A stretch of DNA of 64,000 bases from Limivivens faecihominis (GTDB taxonomy: Bacteria; Bacillota; Clostridia; Lachnospirales; Lachnospiraceae), in assembly GCF_020686945.1 (NCBI RefSeq), contig NZ_JAJEPR010000001.1, forward strand, positions 216,228 through 280,227, given 5' to 3'. Every line of letters begins with the position of its first letter. Within the stretch, counting starts at the first letter, position 1. Below, in pieces: positions 42,079-50,102 of this stretch. The translations under genes and the position numbers were made by a program. The notes below the pieces were generated by a model. The model did not search any database, had not been told where the DNA came from, and worked only from the letters and a program-made list of their open reading frames with translations.

Positions 42079-43038
42079 ATGAAAAAGGAAATCTTAGACC
42101 GTCCCTTAAACAGTCTGGTGGAAGGGATTCTGGACAGCTATGAGAAATATCCGCTGATCCGGAACATTGATTCTACCAACCGCATCAACCGCGCCATCGT
42201 TCTGGAGATCCTGGAGAATATCCGGAAGATCATTTTCCCGGGATATTTTGAGACCAGAAACCTCAAGCAGAATTCTCTGTCCTACCATGTGGGAGAGATC
42301 CTCGAGGACATTCACTACAACCTGACGAAACAGACCGCCCGTGCCCTGCAGCACCGGGAAGAAAATCCGCCGGCAAGCCCCGAGGCAGCCCTGGAGGAGG
42401 CCGCTTCTCTGGTAAATCAGTTCCTGGCCCGGATTCCGGCCGTCCGGGAGGTGCTGATGACCGACGTCCAGGCAGGCTACGACGGCGACCCGGCAGCCTA
42501 CAATACGGATGAGATCATCCTTTCCTACCCGGGTCTCTACGCGATCTTTGTGAACCGTCTGGCTCACGAACTCTTCCTTCTCGGTGTGCCTCTGATTCCA
42601 CGTATGATGACCGAGTATGCCCACGGCCTCACCGGTATAGATATCCACCCGGGCGCCACGATTGGCGAATATTTCTTCATCGACCACGGTACCGGCGTTG
42701 TAGTCGGTGAGACGACGAAAATCGGAAAAAATGTCAAGATCTACCAGGGCGTGACCCTCGGTGCGCTTTCCACCCGCGGCGGCCAGAGCCTTCGCCATAC
42801 GAAGCGTCACCCGACCCTGGAGGACAATGTGACCGTTTATTCCGGAGCTTCTATCTTAGGCGGGGAGACCGTCATCGGCCAGGGCGCCGTCATTGGAAGT
42901 AACGCGTTTATCACTTCTTCCGTGCCCGCCAATATGAGGGTCAGCATTAAGAACCCGGAGCTTCAGTTTAAGGATCGTTCCGGAAAGGTTGGAGAACTTG
43001 GACAGGAAGGCTTCTTCAACCGGAAAGAGACCGACTAA
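42079..43038 (+). CDS. cysE: Serine O-acetyltransferase
   Basis: 319 aa, catalyses acetyl-CoA plus L-serine to O-acetylserine, the first step of cysteine synthesis. The helical N-terminal domain contains the active-site-forming segment, and the left-handed beta-helix shows hexapeptide repeats (TGIDIHPGATIGEYFFIDHGTGVVVGETTKIGKNVKIYQGVTLGA); H in FIDHGTG and in ERPAYAH-type position (TEYAHGLTGIDIHP) are the catalytic or substrate residues. It is longer than E. coli CysE, like the EpsC-type form common in Firmicutes and Bacteroidetes. Ribosome site AAAGGAG. An attenuator-like hairpin lies in its leader. Confidence 0.9.
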   Translation: MKKEILDRPLNSLVEGILDSYEKYPLIRNIDSTNRINRAIVLEILENIRKIIFPGYFETRNLKQNSLSYHVGEILEDIHYNLTKQTARALQHREENPPASPEAALEEAASLVNQFLARIPAVREVLMTDVQAGYDGDPAAYNTDEIILSYPGLYAIFVNRLAHELFLLGVPLIPRMMTEYAHGLTGIDIHPGATIGEYFFIDHGTGVVVGETTKIGKNVKIYQGVTLGALSTRGGQSLRHTKRHPTLEDNVTVYSGASILGGETVIGQGAVIGSNAFITSSVPANMRVSIKNPELQFKDRSGKVGELGQEGFFNRKETD

Positions 43039-43059
43039 AAAGAAAGGTGGAATTTTCCT

Positions 43060-43512
43060 ATGGATAAAGCAAAATCAGTGCTCACCCCGGAACAGGCGGC
43101 AGAGCTTTTAAAGGGAGCCATGGAGGCCAGGGATCACGCCTACACCCCCTACTCCCATTTTCATGTGGGAGCGGCCCTTTTAACAAAAGAGGGAAAAGTT
43201 TATCAGGGTTGCAACATTGAGAACGCGGCTTACAGTCCCAGTGTCTGCGCGGAGCGGACCGCATTTTTCAAGGCAGTCTATGAAGGAGAGCGGAACTTTA
43301 AGGCCATCGCTATCATGGGCGGTCCGGAAACTGTCAAAGGCCCGGACTGCGACATCTGTGCCCCCTGCGGCATCTGCCGCCAGGTCATGATGGAGTTCTG
43401 TGATCCCGGGACCTTCGAGATCCTCCTCGGAACCCCCGAAAAATATGAGATTTATACCTTAAAAGAGATTTTGCCGCTGGGCTTTGGAAGTGCGAACCTG
43501 AAGAAAAAATAA
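43060..43512 (+). CDS. cdd: Cytidine deaminase
   Basis: 150 aa, deaminates cytidine and deoxycytidine to uridine and deoxyuridine for pyrimidine salvage. Zinc site: C63 and catalytic E65 in SVCAERTAFF, C103 and C106 in APCGICRQ. FHVGAALLTKEGKVYQGCNIENAAY binds the nucleoside. Small tetrameric type. It lies 21 bp after cysE and is probably cotranscribed. Confidence 0.96.
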   Translation: MDKAKSVLTPEQAAELLKGAMEARDHAYTPYSHFHVGAALLTKEGKVYQGCNIENAAYSPSVCAERTAFFKAVYEGERNFKAIAIMGGPETVKGPDCDICAPCGICRQVMMEFCDPGTFEILLGTPEKYEIYTLKEILPLGFGSANLKKK

Positions 43513-43527
43513 ATTCGGGAAAATCTC

Positions 43528-43556
43528 TTGACAATCCTCTAATTCGGTAATAATAT
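43528..43556 (+). promoter_or_regulatory. Promoter of the MarR gene
   Basis: TTGACA, 17 bp, TAATAT; near consensus. Confidence 0.8.
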
Positions 43557-43570
43557 TGTTTGTAACCGAA
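43543..43570. promoter_or_regulatory. MarR operator overlapping the -10 box
   Basis: Inverted TTCGGT (43543) and ACCGAA (43565) enclose the -10 region; a related ATTCGG lies at 43513. The position is typical for autorepression by the MarR protein encoded next. Confidence 0.6.
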
Positions 43571-43595
43571 CAAAAAAGAAAAGGAGGGTGATTTC

Positions 43596-44036
43596 ATGGG
43601 GAGAGATAGAAGAGAAGTGGGTCATGAAATCCACGTCCTCAGCAATATGATCGGAAGAAAGATTGATGAAGAGAAACGTCAGCGAAATATGGGTGACGTC
43701 AGCCCGGTGCAGACCTGGGTGATCCGTTATCTCCACGATCATAAGGGGCAGGAGATCTGCCAGCGGGATCTGGAACGTGATTTCAACATCACCCGTTCTA
43801 CCGTGACCGGAATCCTCCAGCTGATGGAGAAGAAGGGCTATATCGTCCGGGTCTCCGTTCCGACGGATGCCAGACTGAAGCAGATCCTTCTCACGAACCA
43901 GGGCGAGGCTCTCTACTATGAATTTCGGGATCATATCCAGACCATGGAAAAACTGCTGGTGCAGGGAATGACCGAAGAAGAGATAGACCAGTTAATCTTC
44001 CTTCTGGGAAAAATAAGAAAAAATCTGACGACATAA
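43596..44036 (+). CDS. MarR-family transcriptional regulator
   Basis: 146 aa winged-helix dimer. Recognition region CQRDLERDFNITRSTVTGILQLMEKKGYIVR and wing (VSVPTDARLKQILLTNQGEAL) are visible. Ribosome site AAGGAGGGTG. It stands alone between cdd and a convergent membrane gene, so its regulon other than itself is unknown. Confidence 0.92.
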   Translation: MGRDRREVGHEIHVLSNMIGRKIDEEKRQRNMGDVSPVQTWVIRYLHDHKGQEICQRDLERDFNITRSTVTGILQLMEKKGYIVRVSVPTDARLKQILLTNQGEALYYEFRDHIQTMEKLLVQGMTEEEIDQLIFLLGKIRKNLTT

Positions 44037-44046
44037 TGATAAAAAG

Positions 44047-44090
44047 AGAACAGTCAGTTCCGTTTCAAGCGGAAGGGCTGTTCTTTTTTT
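44047..44090. terminator. Terminator between MarR and YitT-type genes
   Basis: AGAACAG / CTGTTCT with inner TTCCG/CGGAA, followed by seven Ts; the A run on the left may also serve the convergent gene. Confidence 0.88.
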
Positions 44091-44102
44091 ACAGGAAACG
44101 AT

Positions 44103-44969
44103 TCAGTTGAAGCCGCGGAAGCCTTTTCCGATGATCTCACTGCTGTTGGTGATCATCATGAAAGCGCCGGGGTCGTTCTTTTTCAGGAAATTCCGAAGCT
44201 GGACGGCCTGGCTTCGTTTCATGACTGTCAGGATGATGAATTTCTGCTGATGGGTGTAGGTGCCCTCACCCTTGAAGATCGTGGCGCTTCGGTTCAGGGC
44301 GTCGTGGATGAAATCGCAGATGGGATCCGGCTCGTCACAGACGATCGTGAAATATTTACAGAGGTTGATGTTCTCAATGACGCCGTCGATAACGAGGGAT
44401 TTCGCCATCAGGCCGGTGAAAGAGAAAAGACCGGTCGTGGGGTCAAAGATGAAACAGGCGGCCACGGTGATGAGAAGATCCACCACGAAAAGGGCGGAAC
44501 CGATGTTGAAGCTGGTATATTTCTTCAGGATCATGGCCAGAATATCCGTACCGCCGCCGGAAGCGCCGATGTCAAAGAGGATGGCTGCGCTCAAGGCCGG
44601 CAGGAAGATCGCGAAGATCAGCTCCAGCACAGGCTGGGTGGTCAGGGGATGGGACATCGGCAGGATCTTTTCCATGCCGCTCAAGGCCACGGACATCAGC
44701 ACGCTGACATAGACGGTCTTGATGCCGAAGGATTTTCCGAGAAAAAGGAAGCCCAGCACCAAGAGAGCCATATTCAGGAGAAAGGTCCAGTTTCCGGCGC
44801 TGATGGAGGTCAGCTTCGCCAGAAGGACGGCCATACCGGAGACCCCTCCGAAGGAAAAGTTGTTTGGAAACTTGAAAACATAGATACCGATTACCATGAT
44901 CAGCGTCGCCACGGTAATAATCCCGTACTCACGGACGGCACTCCACACTTTTGGATGTTGCTTGAACAT
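44103..44969 (-). CDS. YitT-family membrane protein
   Basis: 288 aa with about five hydrophobic segments (IITVATLIMVIGIYVF, FLLNMALLVLGFLFLG, LELIFAIFLPALSAAILF, SALFVVDLLITVAACFIF) and a C-terminal DUF2179 domain (YTHQQKFIILTVMKRSQAVQLRNFLKKNDPGAFMMIT). Gly-rich FSFGGVSGMAVLLAK and DIGASGGGTDILAMILKKYT repeats are family hallmarks. Function unproven. The ATG at 44969 is preferred over the GTG at 45005 because GAGAGGG lies at proper distance before it. A TATAAT on the minus strand at 45014-45019 is the likely -10. Confidence 0.87.
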   Translation of the reverse strand: MFKQHPKVWSAVREYGIITVATLIMVIGIYVFKFPNNFSFGGVSGMAVLLAKLTSISAGNWTFLLNMALLVLGFLFLGKSFGIKTVYVSVLMSVALSGMEKILPMSHPLTTQPVLELIFAIFLPALSAAILFDIGASGGGTDILAMILKKYTSFNIGSALFVVDLLITVAACFIFDPTTGLFSFTGLMAKSLVIDGVIENINLCKYFTIVCDEPDPICDFIHDALNRSATIFKGEGTYTHQQKFIILTVMKRSQAVQLRNFLKKNDPGAFMMITNSSEIIGKGFRGFN

Positions 44970-45206
44970 AACAGTTACCCTCTCTTCTTTTGTTTTTGCA
45001 CTCACTGCGTTTTATTATAATACATCTCATGGTAAAAAACCACCGTCTCCACATTTTCTTAAGAAAGAAGCCCTGTCTTCGGAAAAAGCTAAGATTTTGT
45101 TTACAGCTTGTTTACACGCCGGTGCGGACTTTGGGACTTGAAATTCAGTAAAATATAGGCAGAACGGGCAACAGACAAACAGCCTTGAAGAAAGGAGGCG
45201 TGCGTT

Positions 45207-45665
45207 ATGATTATGGTAAGGGGACGAAGAATTTTTATGCTGAGAGCCTGCGTGATCCTCGTGCTGGCGATGGCAGTGCTTTCGAGGGCATACACTCCGA
45301 AGGAAACGTATATCAAGAGCATCCGGGAGGAATGGGGCATCATTCTTCCTGCCACAGAATGGGAAGTTTACAACGAGGCGATCGGTTCCAGCTTCGCCGG
45401 GAAGGGCGTCCGCTACCATGTATTTCGGTACCAGAATACTTCAGAGATACAGAAGGCCGTAGCCTGGCACCGGGGAAGAAATATGCTGGTGGAGCGGAAG
45501 ATCGACGCACTCCTCCGGGATATGGATATCGCCAAAGGGTATGAGGTAAATTTTAACGGGGAGTACCAGTATTTTACCCTGGTGAAACGGGGCAGCACGA
45601 AGGAGCTTTTCCTTCTCTATTTCCCGGACCAGAACCGGCTGTGTGTGGTGGAGGACTACGTCTGA
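45207..45665 (+). CDS. Hypothetical membrane-anchored protein
   Basis: 152 aa, not recognised. N-terminal basic stretch and hydrophobic helix (about 8-26, RACVILVLAMAVLS) suggest a signal anchor with the rest outside. The remainder is a compact alpha/beta domain of about 120 residues with WGIILPATEWEVYNEAIGSSFAGKGVRYHVFRY and EYQYFTLVKR. Strong ribosome site AAAGGAGGCG supports it. It stands alone between YitT and the aminotransferase; no partner suggested. Confidence 0.72.
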   Translation: MIMVRGRRIFMLRACVILVLAMAVLSRAYTPKETYIKSIREEWGIILPATEWEVYNEAIGSSFAGKGVRYHVFRYQNTSEIQKAVAWHRGRNMLVERKIDALLRDMDIAKGYEVNFNGEYQYFTLVKRGSTKELFLLYFPDQNRLCVVEDYV

Positions 45666-45754
45666 ACTGTATGTAAAAAAAGACAGAGGATTCCGTAAAA
45701 GTTCCTCCTTATTATAAAAAACGCTGAAAATTCGTCACCATAAACACAAAAGTC

Positions 45755-45783
45755 TTGACGTGACTACTGTGACGTACTAAAAT
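45755..45783 (+). promoter_or_regulatory. Promoter of the aspartate aminotransferase gene
   Basis: TTGACG, 17 bp, TAAAAT. The spacer holds a second TGACGT, so TGACGT occurs twice 14 bp apart across the promoter. Confidence 0.65.
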
Positions 45784-45872
45784 GACAGCTAGTGAACATG
45801 TGGAAAAGTGCGTCTGCATCGGACAGCTGTATTTTACATGGCGACACAGAAGAACGATAGAGGAGGACGAAA

Positions 45873-47159
45873 ATGACAGCATATAAAGACCGGTCAAGAG
45901 AGGAACTGTTACAGGAAAAAGAGCTTCTGGAAGCAAAATTTCAGGAGATCAAGGGAAAAGGATTGAAACTGGATATGTCTCGCGGTAAGCCTTCCGAGGC
46001 CCAGCTGAATCTGTCTATGGGAATGATGGACGTACTGAACAGCACGACAGATTTGAGATGCTCCGTTGGCGTAGACTGCCGGAACTACGGTGTGTTGGAC
46101 GGTATTCCGGAGGCAAAAGAGCTTCTGGCTGATATGACAGAGGTTTCACCGGACAATATCATCATTTACGGAAACTCCAGTCTGAACGTAATGTACGATA
46201 CCGTAGCCCGTTCCATGACTCATGGCGTGTGCGGAAGCACTCCCTGGTGCAAGTTGGACGAGGTAAAATTCCTCTGTCCGGTACCTGGTTATGACCGTCA
46301 TTTTGCCATCACCGAGTATTTTGGCATCAAGATGATCAACATTCCGATGACCGAGAGCGGCCCGGATATGGATCTGGTAGAGCAGTATGTCAACAACGAC
46401 CCATCAGTCAAAGGAATCTGGTGTGTGCCGAAGTATTCCAACCCGCAGGGTATCACCTATTCCGATGAGACCGTGCTCCGTTTCGCCAGACTGAAACCGG
46501 CAGCAGAGGACTTCCGTATCTACTGGGACAACGCTTACGGCATCCATCACCTCTATGAGGACAAGCAGGATAACCTGATTGAGATCCTCATGGCCTGCAA
46601 GCAGGAAGGAAACCCGGATATGGTCTTCAAGTTCTGTTCCACATCCAAGGTAAGCTTCCCTGGTTCCGGTGTGGCAGCCATCGGCGCTTCCAAGAGAAAT
46701 ATCGACTTCATCAAACAGCAGATGACGATTCAGACCATCGGCCATGACAAGCTGAACCAGCTGCGTCATGTGCGTTTCTTCAAGGATATCCACGGCATGG
46801 TGCTTCATATGAGAAAGCACGCCGATATCTTAAGACCGAAGTTCGAGACCGTTTTAAATGGTCTGAAGAACGAGCTGGGTGGCCTGGAGATCGGTTCCTG
46901 GCTGGAGCCCCGCGGAGGATACTTCATCTCCTTTGACGCGCTTCCGGGCTGTGCGAAAGCCATCGTGGCGAAAGCAAAAGAGGCAGGCCTTGTGATGACT
47001 CCTGCAGGAGCAACCTTCCCATACGGAAAGGACCCACAGGACAGCAACATCCGTATCGCTCCTTCCTATCCGACACCGGAGGAGCTGGCTGTGGCTGTGG
47101 AGCTCTTCGTTCTCTGCGTCAAACTGGTGAGCATCGACAAGATCCTCGAAGAAAAGTAA
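45873..47159 (+). CDS. PLP-dependent aspartate aminotransferase (PF12897 type)
   Basis: 428 aa fold-type I aminotransferase of the class often annotated MocR-like or aspartate aminotransferase. PLP lysine K259 in FCSTSKVSFPGSGVA; substrate arginine region PQDSNIRIAPSYPTPEE; LDMSRGKPSEAQLNLS at the N-terminus is characteristic of this subfamily. It would interconvert aspartate/oxaloacetate and glutamate/2-oxoglutarate. Ribosome site AGAGGAGG. Single-gene transcript with own promoter and terminator. Confidence 0.9.
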   Translation: MTAYKDRSREELLQEKELLEAKFQEIKGKGLKLDMSRGKPSEAQLNLSMGMMDVLNSTTDLRCSVGVDCRNYGVLDGIPEAKELLADMTEVSPDNIIIYGNSSLNVMYDTVARSMTHGVCGSTPWCKLDEVKFLCPVPGYDRHFAITEYFGIKMINIPMTESGPDMDLVEQYVNNDPSVKGIWCVPKYSNPQGITYSDETVLRFARLKPAAEDFRIYWDNAYGIHHLYEDKQDNLIEILMACKQEGNPDMVFKFCSTSKVSFPGSGVAAIGASKRNIDFIKQQMTIQTIGHDKLNQLRHVRFFKDIHGMVLHMRKHADILRPKFETVLNGLKNELGGLEIGSWLEPRGGYFISFDALPGCAKAIVAKAKEAGLVMTPAGATFPYGKDPQDSNIRIAPSYPTPEELAVAVELFVLCVKLVSIDKILEEK

Positions 47160-47167
47160 GACTGTAC

Positions 47168-47195
47168 AAAAAGCCCGGGTTTCCGGGCTTTTTGT
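47168..47195 (+). terminator. Terminator after the aminotransferase
   Basis: AAAAAGCCCGG / CCGGGCTTTTT with a short loop; textbook form. Confidence 0.95.
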
Positions 47196-47229
47196 TTGCT
47201 TAAGAAAATCTGAAATTTGTTACAGAGTA

Positions 47230-47257
47230 TTTACATTTCGGGGATACATGTTAGAAT
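47230..47257 (+). promoter_or_regulatory. Promoter of the L,D-transpeptidase gene
   Basis: TTTACA, 16 bp, TAGAAT with an extended -10 (TGTTAGAAT). Confidence 0.6.
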
Positions 47258-47280
47258 AAGAAGCGTAGCATTTCCGGAAA

Positions 47281-47316
47281 ATTGCGAGAGCTGCATAGCA
47301 GCGGAGCAATTCGTAG
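47281..47316 (+). repeat. Repeat R2, fragment d
   Basis: 36 bp matching only the last hairpin of R2: ATTGC/GCAAT enclosing GCTGC/GCAGC. It lies in the 5' untranslated region of the L,D-transpeptidase gene, the same kind of position as copy a. Confidence 0.65.
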
Positions 47317-47362
47317 AGAAAAGAGGGGACTATTCTAAAGAAAAGGGGCAGAAGAAAAAAGC

Positions 47363-48967
47363 ATGACAAGATCAGCCAGACACGCAAGAAGATCGAGGAT
47401 TTTTATCCTGATTGTCAGTATCTTTTTACTGATCATGGCCGCGGCTTACCTGGCCGTGGGCGTATATTATAAAGACCGGTTTTTCCCGGGCTCCTATATT
47501 AACGGGGAGGACTGTTCGGGAATGACCGTGGATGAAGTGGAAAAAAGAATCGCCGATTCTGTGACGGACTACCAGATCACGATCACGGAGCGGGGCGGAG
47601 CGGAGGAAGTCATCGACGGTTCTGCCATTGATTTTTCCTATGTATCCACAGGAGCGGTGCAGGAGCTTCAGGAGGCGCAGAATTCCTTCAACTGGATGTA
47701 CGCCTTTTTCCATCCGGAGGATCACTCCATGGTGGTGGAAACTTCCTACGACGAAAGCTTTCTGAAAATGGCCATGGACAAGCTGGAATGCTTCCAGGAA
47801 GCGAATATCACCGATCCCGAGGATGCCTATATCAAAGAGAACGGCACAAGTTACGAGCTGGTTCCGGAGGTCGAAGGAAACCGCCTGAACAAAGACAAAG
47901 TGCTGACGCTTCTCTCCGAGGCAGCCAGCCAGGGGCTCAAGAGCGTGGATCTGGAGGCGGGAGACTGCTATGAGAAGCCGTCCATCACCTCCAAGGATGA
48001 AAATCTTGTGGCCCGCTATAACACGCTGGTGAAATATTCCAAGATGACCGTGACCTATGCTTTCGGTGACAGCAGAGAGGTTCTGGATGCCTCGACAATC
48101 AAGAGCTGGATGACCGTGGCTGACAATGGAGACGTGACCTTCAGCGACGAGCGGATCAGTGACTATGTGGCAGGACTCGCGGAGAAATATGACACCTATG
48201 AAAAAGACGTGCCATTCACAACGGCCCTCGGAGAGACAATCACGGTCAACAGCTGTGATTACGGCTGGGAGCTGGATCAGGTTTCTGAGGTAGAGAAATT
48301 AAAAGAATTTCTGCTGAAAGGCGAGTCTGTGGTGAGAGAGCCGCTGTGGCTCAAGATGGGTGTCGCCAGAACCTCCAACGGCATCGGAGATACCTATGTG
48401 GAGATCGATTACACGAACCAGCGCATGTGGTTTTATAAGGATGGCCAGCTTCTGGTGGACACACTGGTCGTGACCGGAAATACCAGCAAGGATATGGGTT
48501 CCCCGGTGGGCATTTTCGCTCTCTATTATAAAGAAACCAACGCGATCTTAAAGGGTGAGGATTACAAGACTCCGGTGGATTTTTGGATGCCCTTCTACGG
48601 CGGCGTGGGAATCCATGATGCCAAGTGGCGCGGCGCGTTCGGCGGAAACCTCTACCAGAGCAGCGGTTCCCACGGCTGTATCAATACGCCCTGGGCCAAT
48701 GCCAAGACGATCTATGAAAATATTGATGCAGGAACGCCCATTGTGTGCTATAATGCAGGGACGAACTTAGGTCAGGGCACGCAGGCTTACGAGCAGCCGG
48801 CGGAGACCCGGAACGTGGAGCAGGAGCTCGCCGGAACGGCGGACGCTTCCTCCGGAACCACGGATGGAACCACAGCCGGGGACAGCACAGGCAGCGACGG
48901 CACGACCTGGGACGAGAATACAGGAAGCTACGATTCCAATGGAGACGGCGTAGTGACCATCAACTGA
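47363..48967 (+). CDS. L,D-transpeptidase with peptidoglycan-binding domains
   Basis: 534 aa cell-wall enzyme that makes 3-3 cross-links or attaches proteins to peptidoglycan. An Arg-rich cytoplasmic start, membrane anchor (about 12-34), two PF12229-type domains, and a YkuD domain with catalytic C439 in SSGSHGCINTPW and the upstream GVGIHDAKW histidine. A low-complexity Gly/Thr/Ser/Asp tail of about 50 residues follows, probably surface-exposed. Single gene with own promoter; ddl-murF follow. Confidence 0.92.
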   Translation: MTRSARHARRSRIFILIVSIFLLIMAAAYLAVGVYYKDRFFPGSYINGEDCSGMTVDEVEKRIADSVTDYQITITERGGAEEVIDGSAIDFSYVSTGAVQELQEAQNSFNWMYAFFHPEDHSMVVETSYDESFLKMAMDKLECFQEANITDPEDAYIKENGTSYELVPEVEGNRLNKDKVLTLLSEAASQGLKSVDLEAGDCYEKPSITSKDENLVARYNTLVKYSKMTVTYAFGDSREVLDASTIKSWMTVADNGDVTFSDERISDYVAGLAEKYDTYEKDVPFTTALGETITVNSCDYGWELDQVSEVEKLKEFLLKGESVVREPLWLKMGVARTSNGIGDTYVEIDYTNQRMWFYKDGQLLVDTLVVTGNTSKDMGSPVGIFALYYKETNAILKGEDYKTPVDFWMPFYGGVGIHDAKWRGAFGGNLYQSSGSHGCINTPWANAKTIYENIDAGTPIVCYNAGTNLGQGTQAYEQPAETRNVEQELAGTADASSGTTDGTTAGDSTGSDGTTWDENTGSYDSNGDGVVTIN

Positions 48968-49045
48968 CAAAGAGAAATGACAGCCGGAGGTGTCTCACTT
49001 CCGGCTGAGTGTCTGTAAAATAGAAAGGAATTTTAGGAGGATATT

Positions 49046-50083
49046 ATGAAGATTGTAGTTTTAGCAGGAGGAACCAGCACAGAGAGAGAGATTTCCATCG
49101 TATCAGGAACCGGAATCTGCAAGGCCTTAAGAGAGAGAGGCCATCAGGCCATCCTTGTGGACGTATATTGTGGAAATGACACTCTGGATCCGGCGACTGC
49201 TTTTGAGGGCGAGTACGACGTGGACGCCGCTGCCGCCTATATGAGAAGCTTTGACGACAAGATCAGGGAGATGCAGGCATCCGGCAAGGAGTTCTTTGGA
49301 CCAAAAGTTCTGGAACTCTGCAAGGCCGCAGACGTTGTATTCTTAGGGCTTCACGGAAAGAACGGCGAGGACGGAAAAGTCCAGGCTGCCTTTGATCTTC
49401 TCGGCATCATCTACACCGGAAGCGGCTATCTCGGAAGCGCCATCGCTATGGATAAGAGCCTTTCCAAAAAACTTTTCCTGGAGAGCGGCGTTCCGACCCC
49501 GGCAGGTGCAATCCTGAAAAAAGGCGAGCCCACGAAAGAGCTCTGGGAGTACGGTCTTTCCCTTCCCTGCGTGGTGAAAGCAAGCTGCGGCGGTTCCAGC
49601 GTCGGCGTTTACATTGTCAATACTCAGGAAGAGTATGAGACCGCCCTTGCGGAAGCCTTCACCTACGACGATGTAGTGGTTCTGGAGCAGTACATCAAAG
49701 GCCGTGAGTTCTCCGTCGGCGTTGTGGACGGTGTGGCTTACCCGATCATCGAGATCGCTCCGATCCACGGCTTCTACGATTACAAGAACAAATATCAGGC
49801 AGGAAGCACCATCGAAACCTGCCCGGCAGAGCTTTCCGAGACCGACACCGCCAAAATGCAGGAATATGCCGTGAGAGCTTTCCATGCCCTTCAGTTGGAG
49901 AATTACGCCCGCATGGACTTCATGATGAATGAGGACCACAGCATGTACTGCCTGGAGGCAAACACCCTTCCGGGCATGACACCCACCAGCCTTCTTCCCC
50001 AGGAAGCAGCGGTTCTGGGCATGAATTTCGGTGAGCTCTGCGAGAAACTCATCGAGGTATCCTTAAGAGTGAGACGTCAGTAA
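49046..50083 (+). CDS. ddl: D-alanine--D-alanine ligase
   Basis: 345 aa ATP-grasp ligase making D-Ala-D-Ala for peptidoglycan. N-terminal VLAGGTSTEREISIVSG, ATP-binding PCVVKASCGGSSVGVYIV, omega-loop FYDYKNKYQAGS (with the Tyr and Lys of the D-Ala:D-Ala rather than D-Lac type), and metal-binding RMDFMMNED...LEANTLPGMTPTSL. Ribosome site TAGGAGG. murF follows after 19 bp. Confidence 0.95.
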   Translation: MKIVVLAGGTSTEREISIVSGTGICKALRERGHQAILVDVYCGNDTLDPATAFEGEYDVDAAAAYMRSFDDKIREMQASGKEFFGPKVLELCKAADVVFLGLHGKNGEDGKVQAAFDLLGIIYTGSGYLGSAIAMDKSLSKKLFLESGVPTPAGAILKKGEPTKELWEYGLSLPCVVKASCGGSSVGVYIVNTQEEYETALAEAFTYDDVVVLEQYIKGREFSVGVVDGVAYPIIEIAPIHGFYDYKNKYQAGSTIETCPAELSETDTAKMQEYAVRAFHALQLENYARMDFMMNEDHSMYCLEANTLPGMTPTSLLPQEAAVLGMNFGELCEKLIEVSLRVRRQ

Positions 50084-50102
50084 AAGACAGGAGGAAAAAT
50101 CC

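Noticed and set aside
44092..44106. GGAAACGATTC as another LacI operator
   Set aside because: Lies at the 3' end of the YitT-type gene and lacks symmetry; chance match.
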